Below are positions 37,211-46,581 of a stretch of DNA of 64,000 nucleotides, piece by piece; within the stretch, counting starts at the first letter, position 1; every line of letters starts with the position of its first letter. The DNA is taken from NCBI RefSeq assembly GCF_003606385.1, contig NZ_CP032514.1, positions 1,860,001 through 1,924,000 on the forward strand. The letters are read 5' to 3'. This DNA is from Actinomyces lilanjuaniae. Lineage in GTDB: Bacteria; Actinomycetota; Actinomycetes; Actinomycetales; Actinomycetaceae. The notes below the pieces were generated by a model that saw only the letters and a list, made by a program, of their open reading frames with translations, ran no database searches and was not told the origin of the DNA. Both the position numbers and the translations under genes were made by a program.

Positions 37211-37880
37211 GGGAGTCAGCAGGGGTGGGAACGGGGGCGGACAGCGAGCCGGAGGACAGGACGAGCAGACGGGAGGTGCACCGCGTGAACGACTCCGCGA
37301 TATGGGAGCTGAGCAGCACGGCCTGCCCGTGCTCCTTCGCGGCAAGTATGCGCTGGTAGAGGTACTCCGTGGCGGAGAAGTCCAGGAAGTCGACCGGCTC
37401 GTCCAGGAGGAGGATGTCTACCTGGGCGTGAAAGGCTGCGATGAGGCTGGCCTTCTTGCGCGATCCGCTGGACAGGCTCGCAAAGGGCGCGCCCCGGTAG
37501 CGGCCGAAGTCGAAGCCCTCGACCAGCTCGTCAAGCAACCGCGCCCGTCTGCGCGCCCCGTAGGCCCTGCCGAGGAAGCGGACAAACGTGTCCAGGGACC
37601 AGGTCGGGAACGAGGAGTCCTCGGCCAGGGCGAGGTAGCGCTGACGCTTGAACGCGGCCGTGGCCGGTGTCACCGGCCTGCCCCGGTAGCGCAGCGCCCC
37701 CACCGAGCAGCCCCGGTGCGCGTGGCACAGCGCCTTGAGCATCGTCGTCTTGCCAGCACCATTGACACCGATGAGCCCCACAGCCTCACCAGGGCTGATA
37801 CCAAACGAGGCGTCCCGCACCACCGGGTTCTTCCGGTCATACCAGGCACTGAGGTGCTCGACCTCCAACATGTGGCTCAC
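37185..37880 (-). CDS. ABC transporter ATP-binding protein
   Basis: 231 residues. Walker A LIGVNGAGKTT (about 38-48), signature LSSGSRKK (a variant of LSGGQ), Walker B DILLLDEPVDFLD and H-loop LLSSHI. Separate ATPase as in ABC-2-type drug, peptide or bacteriocin-immunity transporters. It follows two tiny genes and precedes a membrane protein. Codon use drifts towards A/T in the upstream part of this cassette. Confidence 0.88.
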   Translation of the reverse strand: MSHMLEVEHLSAWYDRKNPVVRDASFGISPGEAVGLIGVNGAGKTTMLKALCHAHRGCSVGALRYRGRPVTPATAAFKRQRYLALAEDSSFPTWSLDTFVRFLGRAYGARRRARLLDELVEGFDFGRYRGAPFASLSSGSRKKASLIAAFHAQVDILLLDEPVDFLDFSATEYLYQRILAAKEHGQAVLLSSHIAESFTRCTSRLLVLSSGSLSAPVPTPADSRDVASLIA

Positions 37881-37919
37881 TCGGACTCCCCTTAAGCGGG
37901 ACGTATAACTGACGTCCGC

Positions 37920-38110
37920 CTACTTCTGACGCCGACCCTGGATGATCTGAAATACAGCAACTCCGCCAAAGAGAACACCCCCAGCCATAGAGGCAACCCC
38001 GTCACGGTATCCTGAATTATAAAACTCCTTATCGAGAGCGCCACAAGGGCTGCACCAAGAACCAGCCACACGATGAGACGCACGGGTGTGGCCTGCTTAA
38101 TCCTGGGCAC
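37920..38110 (-). CDS. Small two-helix membrane protein (one frameshift)
   Basis: Read from GTG 38110 (GGAAGGTGA upstream): VPRIKQATPVRLIVWLVLGA then ALVAL. One missing base near 38033 leads to LDKEFYNSGYRDGVASMAGG and VLFGGVAVFQIIQGRRQK, ending at TAG 37922-37920. That gives 63 residues: two helices joined by a charged loop and a basic tail, a normal topology. The unshifted frame instead runs to 37892 through Arg/Ser-rich sequence and looks less protein-like. AT-rich codons (TTT ATA ATT CAG) set it apart from its neighbours. Position just before the ABC ATPase suggests an accessory or immunity-like subunit. Function unknown. Confidence 0.5.
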
Positions 38111-38287
38111 GATGCTCACCTTCCAGTTCAACGCCAGGGGCAGGACCGCGGACAAAGCAGGCTGCGGAAAGGTTGCATACCGCACGCCCTTTCCAGTCAG
38201 GAACAACTGCTGGCTCAAGCGGCATGCCGATACCTTAACCCACCTCTCAGATCGGCACCTGCACGAATGATCTGACTGGGGTGCGGT

Positions 38288-38480
38288 TCAGGGCACCTCC
38301 CCAAGAAGGCTAGGAGGATCCTGTTTCGCCGTCAAGTCACCGACGAACTTAATCTGGGTGGTAATCGCGCGATGGCGGGCAAAAGTCTCCGTCTCACACA
38401 GGTCAGCCATATTTGGGAAAAATATAGTAAGTGTCTGTCTGGCTCCTGAATACTGCGGTGACGCGCCCTTGGTGGGTCAC
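38288..38480 (-). CDS. Tiny ORF pair, probably one 63-residue protein (possible precursor peptide)
   Basis: First frame: from GTG 38480, with GGGAGG exactly five bases upstream, THQGRVTAVFRSQTDTYYIF-PKYG then stop at 38403. Second frame: from ATG 38410, MADLCETETFARHRAITTQI then KFVGDLTAKQDPPSLLGEVP, stop at 38288. The two overlap by eight bases. One extra base near the junction would join them into a 63-residue protein. The sequence is polar, has one Cys and is AT-richer than its surroundings. It is the first gene of the ABC cassette, which makes a secreted-peptide precursor or a small regulator conceivable. No class of peptide is recognised. Confidence 0.4.
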
Positions 38481-38586
38481 AACCACCTCCCGGGGCATGA
38501 CCGGCCCAGCCCCAAGAGCTATAGAAGTACGGCTGTCCGCCGACGCCACCCCATCATGGCGCCGCCACCAGGGGATGGTGCCGCCG

Positions 38587-39522
38587 TCAGGGGCGTGCCA
38601 GGCGCCGGGGCAGGAGCTCGGCGGCCATCTGCTCCAGGTGCTGCCCGGCCTCGGCAGCCGCCTGGAGCGGTTCGGAGAAGGCAACCACCAGGGTGGTGAC
38701 CTCCTCACCCGTGATGTGCATGAGGGTGGCTCCGTGCATGTCGACGTCGACGCACAGGATGCGGTCCCACAGGCTGGCGCACACGCCGACGGAAGGCCGG
38801 CTGGAGCACACCCACCCGTGAGCCTCCCCCTGGCGGACCGCGTCGCACACGGCCCGCAGCCCGAGCTGCCCCACGGCGCTGACGGCCTCGTGGGCGGCCA
38901 GGACCTCCTGGGCGCTCCACGCCCCCGAGGCGGGATGCGTAGGATGCGTTGAGACGCTGTGGGCTGCAGCGGTCCCTCCAGCCGCCTCGACACCAAGGAC
39001 CTCCGACACCGTGTGGCTGGACACGCCGGTGACGCAGTGGAGCATGACGCGCTCGGTGGTGACGATCCCCAGGCGCCCGCCGGGTGCGCCCGCCACCTGG
39101 GCGAGCCGCTCCAGGGGGTCCTCCCCCGTGACCGCGCAGCGGCAGGCAGGGGTGCACGCCGAGCCCAGGACACCGGCGGCCTCCTCCGCGCTCACCCAGG
39201 TGAGGTGGCCCAGCAGGTGGGCTGTGGCTGCGGTGATGCGCACGCCCGGCTCAGCGGCGTCCAGGGTAATGTCTACCCGCACCTCGGTGGAGGAGGCCTC
39301 CGGGACCACCGCCAGGGGTGATCCGGGAGCAGGGCAGGCAGCCACCAGGACGCGCCCGTCCTTGCTCAGGGCGTGGGCCACGTAGGTCGAGGGCGCGGAG
39401 GGGTCAATACGATAGGCCGTGACGGCCGCGCTGCCCGCACCGGACAGGAGCCTGCGGGCGGTACGGCGGGTGCGGTCGTCGATGTGGGGAGCCTTGGCGC
39501 TGCCAGCCTGGGGTGACGTCAC
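38587..39522 (-). CDS. Uncharacterised protein
   Basis: 311 residues, no signal peptide. GTG 39522 is chosen for AGGAAGG seven bases upstream. The N-terminal half (RRTARRLLSGAGSAAVTAYR, VLVAACPAPGSPLAVV, EVRVDITLDAAEPG) has the strand pattern of split-barrel or DUF2470-like proteins; this is a weak guess. Four Cys in CTPACRC and CVTG. The C-terminal half (GLRAVCDAVRQGEAHGWVC, RILCVDVDMHGATLMHITGE) is rich in Cys and His, so metal or haem binding is possible. It stands between the lower-GC ABC cassette and the tRNA genes. Confidence 0.6.
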   Translation of the reverse strand: MTSPQAGSAKAPHIDDRTRRTARRLLSGAGSAAVTAYRIDPSAPSTYVAHALSKDGRVLVAACPAPGSPLAVVPEASSTEVRVDITLDAAEPGVRITAATAHLLGHLTWVSAEEAAGVLGSACTPACRCAVTGEDPLERLAQVAGAPGGRLGIVTTERVMLHCVTGVSSHTVSEVLGVEAAGGTAAAHSVSTHPTHPASGAWSAQEVLAAHEAVSAVGQLGLRAVCDAVRQGEAHGWVCSSRPSVGVCASLWDRILCVDVDMHGATLMHITGEEVTTLVVAFSEPLQAAAEAGQHLEQMAAELLPRRLARP

Positions 39523-39816
39523 ACGAGTGCCTTCCTGCCGTGTCCTGGCGTGGCGGCACGGCCGCCCTGGCCGGTGGCCCCGACCTGGAGGTGAGGCTAC
39601 CCTCAGCGGTCGTTTCTTTCTAGCCCTGGTCCGTGATGTGGACATGGAGCCCGTCTCAGGCGGTCAGCCCCGGGTGTAAGAACCTTGCGGTCCAGGCGGT
39701 GTCCCGGTCCCGGCACCTTCTGGTCGTGCCGCCCTGCGCCGGGCCCGCACGGGGAGCGTACCCCGGCCGTCACACACATAAGGCCGGGCGCACCAGCCCG
39801 GCCTGACCCCCGTGGG

Positions 39817-39889
39817 TGGAGCTAAGGGGATTCGAACCCCTGACCTCTTCCATGCCATGGAAGCGCGCTACCAACTGCGCCATAGCCCC
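39817..39889 (-). tRNA. tRNA-Ala (anticodon GGC), copy 1
   Basis: On the minus strand a complete cloverleaf: acceptor GGGGCTA/TAGCTCC, D arm GCGC-AGTTGGTA-GCGC, anticodon stem CTTCC/GGAAG with loop ATGGCAT (anticodon GGC, alanine), T arm AGGGG-TTCGAAT-CCCCT, discriminator A. 73 nt; a full CCA is not encoded (the genome has CCC). Confidence 0.97.
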
Positions 39890-39933
39890 GACACCCGCAG
39901 CAGCCCCTACGCAGGGCCAGATACCACAGGTGG

Positions 39934-40006
39934 TGGAGCTAGGGGGATTCGAACCCCCGACCTCTTCCATGCCATGGAAGCGCGCTACCAACTGCGCCAT
40001 AGCCCC
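39934..40006 (-). tRNA. tRNA-Ala (anticodon GGC), copy 2
   Basis: Same gene as copy 1 except in the T stem (GGGGG-TTCGAAT-CCCCC). Anticodon loop ATGGCAT, acceptor GGGGCTA/TAGCTCC, discriminator A. The two copies are 44 bases apart and probably one transcript, with this copy first. Confidence 0.97.
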
Positions 40007-40145
40007 GTCGGGACGCCCACCCACACGGGCGACACAGGCAACTGTATGAAGGCAAGGCCCGTCAGGCAAATCCGCCTGGTATGGCCTATCTCTCAGCCCC
40101 CGGCTGCCGCCACCGAGCTCTCAGTGCTCCCAGTCCCCAGGGTGC

Positions 40146-40808
40146 TCACGCCTGGTACACCTGCGGGAACAGGTCCCAGCCCAGGACCGCCCACCCAGGC
40201 TCACGGTCCTGGGTCCGCAGCCTCGCGTAGTGCCCGTTGCCCATGCCACGCAGGCCGAACCACGTCACGGGGTCGAGTCCCAGCAGGTGGCAGGTCCCCA
40301 GACGAGTGGCCGAGCCGTGCGAGACCACCACGACCACTCCCCCACCATCCGTGCTCCCGTCGGCCACGCCCCCGTCAGTCGTCTCCTCGCGGCCAGGCCC
40401 CGCCAGCTCGGCAACGGCCTCGCCGACGCGCCGGGCGACCCGCCCCCTTGTCTCCACACCCACCTCAGGCACGTCACGACCCTCCCGCCAGCGGCGGTAC
40501 TGCTCGGGCCATCCTGCCTCAATCTGCTCGCGGGTGAGCCCCTCCCACTTCCCGAAGGAGCGCTCCGCGAGCCTGTCCTCGGTCTCCACGGGCAGGCCGA
40601 CTTCCTGGGCCAGGGCCTGTGCCGTAGCCCAGGCGCGACCCAGCGGCGAGGAGACGATACGGGTGGGACCCAGGGCGGCGACAGCAGCAGCGGCCTGGCG
40701 CGCCTGCTGCGCACCGGTTTCGTTGAGAGGGACGTCCACCTGCCCCTGGACACGCCCAGACAGGTTGTAGTCGGTCTGGCCGTGGCGCCACAGGACGACC
40801 TCGGTCAC
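40146..40808 (-). CDS. Histidine phosphatase family protein (phosphoglycerate-mutase-like)
   Basis: 220 residues. LWRHGQTDYN (catalytic RHG, about 7-9), SSPLGRAWATAQAL, LAERSFGKWEGL (Glu) and VVVVSHGSATRLG (second His). Branch-2 histidine phosphatase. In Mycobacterium tuberculosis the homologue at this place beside rsfS is the glucosyl-3-phosphoglycerate phosphatase GpgP, so a sugar-phosphate substrate is plausible here, but unproven. The GTG overlaps the rsfS stop (GTGA) with GAGGAG upstream, so the two are coupled. Confidence 0.85.
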   Translation of the reverse strand: MTEVVLWRHGQTDYNLSGRVQGQVDVPLNETGAQQARQAAAAVAALGPTRIVSSPLGRAWATAQALAQEVGLPVETEDRLAERSFGKWEGLTREQIEAGWPEQYRRWREGRDVPEVGVETRGRVARRVGEAVAELAGPGREETTDGGVADGSTDGGGVVVVVSHGSATRLGTCHLLGLDPVTWFGLRGMGNGHYARLRTQDREPGWAVLGWDLFPQVYQA

Positions 40809-41215
40809 CCCTGCTCCTCGGACCCTGGTACCGCGTCCAGACCCGGTCCCGCGTCGTCGGGCAGCGCGATGAGCGGGCAGTCCTTCCACAGGCGCTCCAG
40901 GCCGTAGAACTCCCGGTCCTGCTCCTGGAGCACGTGGACAACCAGGTCACCGTAGTCAAGCAGGACCCACCGGGCCTCACTCAGGCCCTCCCGGGCGCGG
41001 CGCACCGCACCCGCGCCGTGCATAGCCTCCTCCACAGCATCGACGACCGCACGCACCTGCCGGTCGTTGGAAGCCGTGAGGACAAGAAACACGTCAGTCA
41101 GGCCGAGGCGCTGGGAGACATCAATGGCAACCGCCCCGTACCCCTTACGATCGGTTGCGGCACGTACTGCGGTGCGGGTCAGCCCCACGGCATAGTCACT
41201 GGCGCTGGCTGGCAC
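40805..41215 (-). CDS. rsfS: Ribosomal silencing factor RsfS
   Basis: Binds ribosomal protein L14 and blocks subunit joining when nutrients fall. 136 residues with DVSQRLGLTDVFLVLTASND, RQVRAVVDAVEEAMHGAG, EARWVLLDYGDLVVHVLQEQ and REFYGLERLW, all hallmarks of RsfS/YbeB/Iojap. GTG at 41215 follows AAAGGAG by five bases. The usual actinobacterial order nadD-(hypothetical)-rsfS-phosphatase is kept. Confidence 0.93.
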   Translation of the reverse strand: MPASASDYAVGLTRTAVRAATDRKGYGAVAIDVSQRLGLTDVFLVLTASNDRQVRAVVDAVEEAMHGAGAVRRAREGLSEARWVLLDYGDLVVHVLQEQDREFYGLERLWKDCPLIALPDDAGPGLDAVPGSEEQG

Positions 41216-41241
41216 GGATCTCCTTTCTCCTCCTCCGGGGA

Positions 41242-43056
41242 TCACAAGAGCCGACTGGCACCTGCGGTCGTCTCCACCAGCACCGTAGGCCCTGCGGCCT
41301 CGGAGCTGCCCCCTGTCTGAGACATGACAAACCAGACTACTGCGGCCACAACCAGGGCGATCACCAGGACGATCAGGGCGATCAGCAGGATCCGCCCTGT
41401 CGGCGAGGAGCGCTGCGCCGCGGAGTCCTCCAGGGCGACAGCGCTGCGAGGCGCGGCGACAGTGTCCCACTCGGTGGAGGTGAAGGCACCCACCGCAGTC
41501 TCCTGCGCTCTCTCGGTGCCGGGCTGGTCGGGGAGACTGTAGGGACTCATTGGCTGGCCCGCGGCAGCTCCGGCGGCAGAGGCGTCCTGGCGCAGTGAGG
41601 GCCACTGGGGCGCGTCGTCCTCGAACTCCGCGGAGATGTCCGCGGGAATCACACTGGTCTCGTCCTCAAAGGTAGCCGCGTCCGCGACCGGGAACGAGTC
41701 GCCTGCTGGCTGCTGCCCGGCCTCCTCGCCCGAGCCTACCGGCTGCACCGCGCTGAGCTCACCGGTGGAGGCGTTGACCGTGCGCACACCCTGGGCTGCT
41801 GCAGGGATCCGCACGATAGGACGGCGCACCGCCGAGGAGGGTGCGGAGGCTGCGCCTGCAGGCTGTCCCTGCTCGTCGTCCCCCGTCGGCTGGGCCGAGG
41901 ACGCCGCAGTCCCGCCCCGGGGCCCGGCGGAGGCGTCGGACCCGGCAGGGGTACCAGCAGGACCCGCGGACCCGTCGAAAGCCTCACCATCGTCATCATG
42001 AGAGCTACCGTAGCCGCCATAGCTTCCGTAGCGCTCAGTGCCGTCCTCACTGACCCCCTCGTCCTGACCGCCCTGGGACGGCCCCTGCCAGGCGGCAGCG
42101 TCCAAGGCAGGCTGGGCAGCGGCGCCCCCTGGGCTGACACCGACCGCCGCCTTCGGAGCCGACGCACTGTCGTCGTCAGCACCGGCAGGATAGCCGCTAG
42201 AAGCCGGTCCCGTCCCGGGCACCATCGGCGTCTGACCGGTCTCCAGCCGCTCGCGCAGCGAAGCCCGTGCCGGGACCGGTGCCGGACCCGAGTCCTCCTC
42301 CGGCACGGACCACTGCCCCTCGACCGCGATCGGCAGATCGACGGCATCCATGAGCCCCGTAGGGATCTCCGACAGGGCGACCGCCTCGTCAGCCGTCAGC
42401 GCCCGCCAGCTGGGCGAGTCCTCCGCAGCGGGGTCCTGGTCGGCAGCACCGCCCAGGGTGGCGGGGTCGCCGTCCTGCCCCTGCGAGCGCGCCTCCTGGA
42501 GACCTGCTCCCGCCCCCGAGGACGTAGACGTCGTGGGAGAGGCCAGGTCGAACCAGCCTGGCTGACCCCCGGAGCCCTCGGAGGCGCCGTCCCCCGGGAC
42601 CTGTGGCGCCCCGGCCGCAGCTTCAGCGTCGGCGTCCTGGAAGGCGTCCCGGGTGCCTACCGCCTCCGCAGCACCTGCGACGGACTGGCTTGCCGCAACG
42701 GCCTGCTCCTGGGGGTCCCATCCCTCCTCAGGCGCTGTACTGGCCAGACCACTGCCAGCAGCCTGGGCACGGTCCTCAACAGCCGGCTGCTCCGCCAACG
42801 GGTCCTGGAGGGCGCGGGCCTGCTCCTCGGTGATCTCACCCGCCTCGACCGCAGCCTGCAGCGCCTTGGCCTCCTCCCGCAGGCGCCGCATCTCACGACG
42901 GGTCAGGAGCGGCTGCTGTCCGGTCAGGATCGCCTCCCGCTCGGCAGCCCTCTCCGCCTGGCGGATGGCACGTCGGCTGCTACGTGGAGCCCGCCGCGTG
43001 TCCTGCGTCGTATCGTCTGACGTAGGGCTGTTGACGCCGGTCTGGTCAGTGCTCAC
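41242..43056 (-). CDS. Long low-complexity tail-anchored protein
   Basis: 604 residues. A basic coiled segment near the N terminus ([37 protein letters not shown]), then ~450 residues dominated by Ala, Gly, Ser, Pro, Gln, Asp and Glu without a fold. One membrane helix follows very near the end ([24 protein letters not shown], about 555-578) with a short outside tail. Such genes lie between nadD and rsfS in many actinobacteria, where their role is unknown; here the disordered part is cytoplasmic and may be a scaffold. The GTG start overlaps nadD by 11 bases. Confidence 0.75.
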   Translation of the reverse strand: MSTDQTGVNSPTSDDTTQDTRRAPRSSRRAIRQAERAAEREAILTGQQPLLTRREMRRLREEAKALQAAVEAGEITEEQARALQDPLAEQPAVEDRAQAAGSGLASTAPEEGWDPQEQAVAASQSVAGAAEAVGTRDAFQDADAEAAAGAPQVPGDGASEGSGGQPGWFDLASPTTSTSSGAGAGLQEARSQGQDGDPATLGGAADQDPAAEDSPSWRALTADEAVALSEIPTGLMDAVDLPIAVEGQWSVPEEDSGPAPVPARASLRERLETGQTPMVPGTGPASSGYPAGADDDSASAPKAAVGVSPGGAAAQPALDAAAWQGPSQGGQDEGVSEDGTERYGSYGGYGSSHDDDGEAFDGSAGPAGTPAGSDASAGPRGGTAASSAQPTGDDEQGQPAGAASAPSSAVRRPIVRIPAAAQGVRTVNASTGELSAVQPVGSGEEAGQQPAGDSFPVADAATFEDETSVIPADISAEFEDDAPQWPSLRQDASAAGAAAGQPMSPYSLPDQPGTERAQETAVGAFTSTEWDTVAAPRSAVALEDSAAQRSSPTGRILLIALIVLVIALVVAAVVWFVMSQTGGSSEAAGPTVLVETTAGASRLL

Positions 43057-43729
43057 CGTCGTTCTCCTTCCTCAGGGACTGCTCGCGGGCTACCCGCGCC
43101 GTCATCGACGTCGTCGACGACGAACGCAGAGCCATACGATAGAGCCCGTACTTCCGGATGTACTGCACGACGCCGTCCGGGACCAAGTACCACACGGGCT
43201 CTCCCCGGCTGACCCGCTGGCGGCAGTCGGTTGACGAGATGGCCATAGCGGGCACCTCCACCAGGGAGATACGGTCCCGAGGCACTCCTGAGCCTGTCAG
43301 GACATGGCCTGGTCTGGTCACGCCGACCAGGTGCGCCAGGTCGAAGATCTCCCTGCTGTCCTTCCAGGTGAGGATCTGCGCCAGGGCGTCCGCACCCGTG
43401 ATGAAGTACAGCTCCGCTCCCGGGTACTCCGCCCCGATGTCGTGGAGGGTGTCAATGGTGTAGGTGGTACCGCCCCGGTCGATGTCCACACGGGAGACGG
43501 TGAAGCGCGGGTTGGACGCCGTGGCGATAACCGTCATGAGGTAACGGTGCTCCGCCGGGGAAACGCGCCTGTCCCGCTTGTAGGGCTGCGCCCAGGTGGG
43601 GACGAAGAGGACCTCGTCCAGGCCAAAGACGTTCTGGACCTCGCTGGCGGCCACGAGGTGACCGTGGTGGATCGGGTCGAAGGTTCCGCCCATGACGCCG
43701 ATGCGCAGCGGGCGTTCAGGCGCGCTCAA
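43046..43729 (-). CDS. nadD: Nicotinate-nucleotide adenylyltransferase
   Basis: Makes deamido-NAD from nicotinate mononucleotide and ATP. 227 residues: [20 protein letters not shown] (the adenylyltransferase HxGH motif), [37 protein letters not shown], and the [20 protein letters not shown] end motif (ISSTxIR). The start is TTG (43729) with GAGG upstream; the only ATG nearby falls inside the active site. In most actinobacteria proA lies upstream nearby; here the space is taken by the plus-strand glycan operon. Confidence 0.93.
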   Translation of the reverse strand: MSAPERPLRIGVMGGTFDPIHHGHLVAASEVQNVFGLDEVLFVPTWAQPYKRDRRVSPAEHRYLMTVIATASNPRFTVSRVDIDRGGTTYTIDTLHDIGAEYPGAELYFITGADALAQILTWKDSREIFDLAHLVGVTRPGHVLTGSGVPRDRISLVEVPAMAISSTDCRQRVSRGEPVWYLVPDGVVQYIRKYGLYRMALRSSSTTSMTARVAREQSLRKENDGEH

Positions 43730-44074
43730 ACCCTGCGCCTCGCGTCGCTACTGGCGGTCACGTCTGCCTCTCCTCTTCCGGTACGGGTACGTGCAGCTGC
43801 TGGACATACTGCCATGGGGCGTACCACTTGTGGGCCTTCGCAACGCCCGGAGCGAATCGGCCCAGGCGTGCGGATCACACAGTTCCCCTTACCCAAATCT
43901 CATAGGCCTTATAACACAATCTCGATTTACTTAAAGATAAGAGCTTTCTCATCTGCCCCTCATCGTGGTCTCGCCCGGCCTTGCCAGTCTTGTCTCATGA
44001 ACGTCCCCTGCCTGTCTGACAGCGGGCGGGCGGACCTGCCCGACGGGAAGACAACGAGGGAGAGAAGCACGACG
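43730..44074. other. Divergent nadD / glycan-operon intergenic region
   Basis: 345 bp. A distinctly AT-rich patch (about 43895-43955, with CTTATAACAC and TTACTTAAAGATAAGA) stands out in the GC-rich sequence and is the likely promoter and transfer boundary for the operon that begins at 44075. No gene or clear operator seen. Confidence 0.45.
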
Positions 44075-45373
44075 ATGCCACACACGACGGCGACAGCGGC
44101 ACCAGCCGTGACGTCTGCAGAGACAGCGGTCGCGACCACCGTGCCAGCCGCGGCCACCGCACCGACCAGGGTGATGCTCTACAGCCACGACGCCCAGGGC
44201 CTGGGCCACCTCAGGCGCAACCTGGCACTGGCTCACCACCTGGCCCGGCTGCTGCCCGGCCTGACCGGCCAGGAGGTCACCGGCATGGTGGTCACCGGAC
44301 TGCCACCAGCCGAGGACCACACCCTGCCACCCGGCTTCGACTGGCTCGTCCTGCCAGGTGTGGCCAAGTCGAGCAGCGGCTACCAGCCTCGCCACCTGCG
44401 CATCACCAGGAGCCACCTGGGCCAGCTGCGCTCCCAGATGCTGGGTGCGGCACTTACGGCCTTCGCCCCGGACCTGCTCATCATCGACAGACATCCCTAC
44501 GGGGTGCGCCACGAGCTGCGGGAGCCGCTGCGTGTGCTGCGCCGCGAGCGCCCCTCCGCCCGCGTGGTCCTCGGGCTGCGTGAGGTCCTCGACACCCCTC
44601 GGACCATGGCCCGCGAGTGGGACAGCCTGGGCCCGGCCTCCCAGATGAGGCGCCTGATCGACCAGATCTGGGTGTACGGCGACCCGGAGGTCCACAACAT
44701 CGTCGCCACCAGTGAGAGCCCCTGGGCGCTCAACGACCGTGTGCTCTTCACCGGCTACCTGGCTCACGGACGGCAGGCCGTGGAGGCCCGTCCCGAGCAC
44801 GCTGACCGCCCGTTCGTGCTGACCACGGTGGGCGGTGGCTCGGACGGCTACGCGCTCCTTCGGGCTGCCGTGTCCATGACCCCGCCCCCGGGCCACGATC
44901 ACATCGTCGTCGCCGGCCCCCAGATGAGCGAGAAGGAGCTGCGGCAGGCCGAGGACTCGGCCGGCCCCCGGACCCAGGTGCGGCGCTCACTGCCAGGAAT
45001 GAGCCACCACATCGCTGAGGCCGCCGCCGTCATCGCCATGGCAGGCTACAACACTGTCTGTGAGATCCTGGCCACCTCCACCCCGGCGCTGCTGGTTCCC
45101 CGCGAGGTGCCCCGTCAGGAGCAGGTCATCCGTGCCAGAGCGCTGTCACGGGTCGGTGCGGTGGAGCACCTAGAGCTGGGCACCCTGACCCCCGAGGCCC
45201 TGAGCCGGTGGGCCGCCGGGGCCGTGGAGGGTCGGCAGGACCGTGAGCACCTCGACCTGGACGGCCTGGACACCGTGCCCCGGCTGGCTGCCTCCCTCCT
45301 GTCCACACCGACACGCCGGGACAGGCTCGTGCGCACCTCGGCCCTACCAGCAGAAGGAGCTCGTGCCTCATGA
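44075..45373 (+). CDS. Glycosyltransferase, MurG/GT28-like
   Basis: About 432 residues. After a Thr/Ala-rich tail, the N domain has VMLYSHDAQGLGHLRRNLAL, typical of GT-B enzymes of the GT1/GT28 type. The C domain shows TTVGGGSDGYAL and the donor-binding AAVIAMAGYNTVCEILATST...PREVPRQEQ, which matches the MurG-like 'GGxNT...E' signature. It probably transfers a sugar from a UDP- or other nucleotide donor, in the cytoplasm. First gene of a coupled operon; ATG 44075 is preferred over an upstream in-frame ATG (43997) without a ribosome site. Ends in an ATGA overlap with the next gene. Confidence 0.8.
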   Translation: MPHTTATAAPAVTSAETAVATTVPAAATAPTRVMLYSHDAQGLGHLRRNLALAHHLARLLPGLTGQEVTGMVVTGLPPAEDHTLPPGFDWLVLPGVAKSSSGYQPRHLRITRSHLGQLRSQMLGAALTAFAPDLLIIDRHPYGVRHELREPLRVLRRERPSARVVLGLREVLDTPRTMAREWDSLGPASQMRRLIDQIWVYGDPEVHNIVATSESPWALNDRVLFTGYLAHGRQAVEARPEHADRPFVLTTVGGGSDGYALLRAAVSMTPPPGHDHIVVAGPQMSEKELRQAEDSAGPRTQVRRSLPGMSHHIAEAAAVIAMAGYNTVCEILATSTPALLVPREVPRQEQVIRARALSRVGAVEHLELGTLTPEALSRWAAGAVEGRQDREHLDLDGLDTVPRLAASLLSTPTRRDRLVRTSALPAEGARAS

Positions 45374-46581
45374 AGCGCATCGGCTACGTCCTCAAGGTCT
45401 ACCCCCGCTTCTCCGAGACCTTCGTCGTCACGGAGATCCTGGCCCGTGAGGCCCTGGGGGACGACCTGTCCATCTACGCGCTGCGTCCCACCACGGACGC
45501 ACGCTTCCACCCCGAGATCGCCAGGGTCCGGGCCAGGGTGCAGTGGGTGAGCCGCCCGCTCAAGGCCAGCGACATGTGGGCCCAGCTCACCGGCTGTCTG
45601 ACCGACGAGGAGGAGCGGGAGCGCTTCGCCCGGATCATGCCGGTCCTGGCAACCCTGCCCGGAGACGAGGTGGCGCAGGGCGTCGAACTGGCCAGCAGGG
45701 TACGTGCCGACCGCATCACCCACCTGCACGCGCACTTCGCCTCCCTGTCCGCCCGCGTCACCTGGATTGCCTCCACCCTGACCGGTGTGCCCTACACGGT
45801 CACGACCCACGCCAAGGACATCTACCACAGCTCGGTGGACCCCCAGTGGCTTCGCCGGGTGTGCACCGACGCCTCACGTGTCATCGCCATCAGCCAGTAC
45901 AACGAGGCCCACCTGCGTACTCTCCTGGCGGGCACAGGCGCGACGGTCTCCCTGCGCTACAACGCCCTGGAGCTGGAGCGCTTCCCCTACTCACCCCCGA
46001 CCCGGCCGACCGTGCCCCTCCAGGTCGCTGCCGTGGGCCGCCTGGTCCCCAAGAAAGGGTTTGCCGACCTGGTGGACGCTGTCAGGCTCCTGGCCGACGC
46101 CTCGGTCCCGGTCCAGCTGGACATCGCCGGCGACGGGGAGGAGCGCGACCGCCTTGAGGCTCAGGTCACCGAGCTAGGCCTCAGCGGCCAGGTGCGCCTG
46201 CTCGGGCCGATGACCCAGGCCGAGGTCCGGGGCCTGCTGTCACGCTGCGACGTGTTCGCCGCGCCGTGCGTCGAGGCCGAGGACGGCAATATCGACGGGC
46301 TGCCCACGGTGGTGCTGGAGGCGATGGCCTCGGGGACCCCTGTGGTCGCCACCGCCGTCTCCGGCCTGCCGGAGGTGGTACGTGACGGGGAGACCGGTGT
46401 GCTGCTGCCGCCGGGCAGCCCCAGCAGGCTGGCCCGGGCGCTGCACCGCATCGCTGACGGCACGACCGACACCCTCAGGCTGGCGCAGGGCGCGCGGGCA
46501 CTCATTGAGGAGCAGTTCGACTCCCGCCACCAGGCCGCAGCGCTGTCAGCCTGGCAGTCCGACAGCTGGGGAGGAGCATGA
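45370..46581 (+). CDS. Glycosyltransferase family 4 (WcaL-like)
   Basis: 403 residues. YVLKVYPRFSETFVVTEI at the N terminus is the mark of the WcaL/AmsK group of exopolysaccharide GT4 enzymes. HLHAHFASLSARVTWIAS, THAKDIYHSS, AVGRLVPKKGFADLVDA and the E-x7-E loop EDGNIDGLPTVVLEAMASGTPVVAT follow. Retaining GT-B enzyme that adds a sugar to a growing lipid-linked or soluble glycan. Start overlaps the preceding stop; stop overlaps the next start. Confidence 0.9.
   Translation: MKRIGYVLKVYPRFSETFVVTEILAREALGDDLSIYALRPTTDARFHPEIARVRARVQWVSRPLKASDMWAQLTGCLTDEEERERFARIMPVLATLPGDEVAQGVELASRVRADRITHLHAHFASLSARVTWIASTLTGVPYTVTTHAKDIYHSSVDPQWLRRVCTDASRVIAISQYNEAHLRTLLAGTGATVSLRYNALELERFPYSPPTRPTVPLQVAAVGRLVPKKGFADLVDAVRLLADASVPVQLDIAGDGEERDRLEAQVTELGLSGQVRLLGPMTQAEVRGLLSRCDVFAAPCVEAEDGNIDGLPTVVLEAMASGTPVVATAVSGLPEVVRDGETGVLLPPGSPSRLARALHRIADGTTDTLRLAQGARALIEEQFDSRHQAAALSAWQSDSWGGA

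Noticed and set aside
37892..38218. 108-codon small membrane protein read in a single frame
   Set aside because: Its N-terminal part lacks a ribosome site, and its C-terminal half is Arg/Ser-rich; the shifted reading (37920-38110) gives a better membrane protein.
39817..40006. Tandem tRNA-Ala as an element attachment site
   Set aside because: Both tRNAs are whole, no integrase gene or partial tRNA copy is in the window; the repetition is simple gene duplication.
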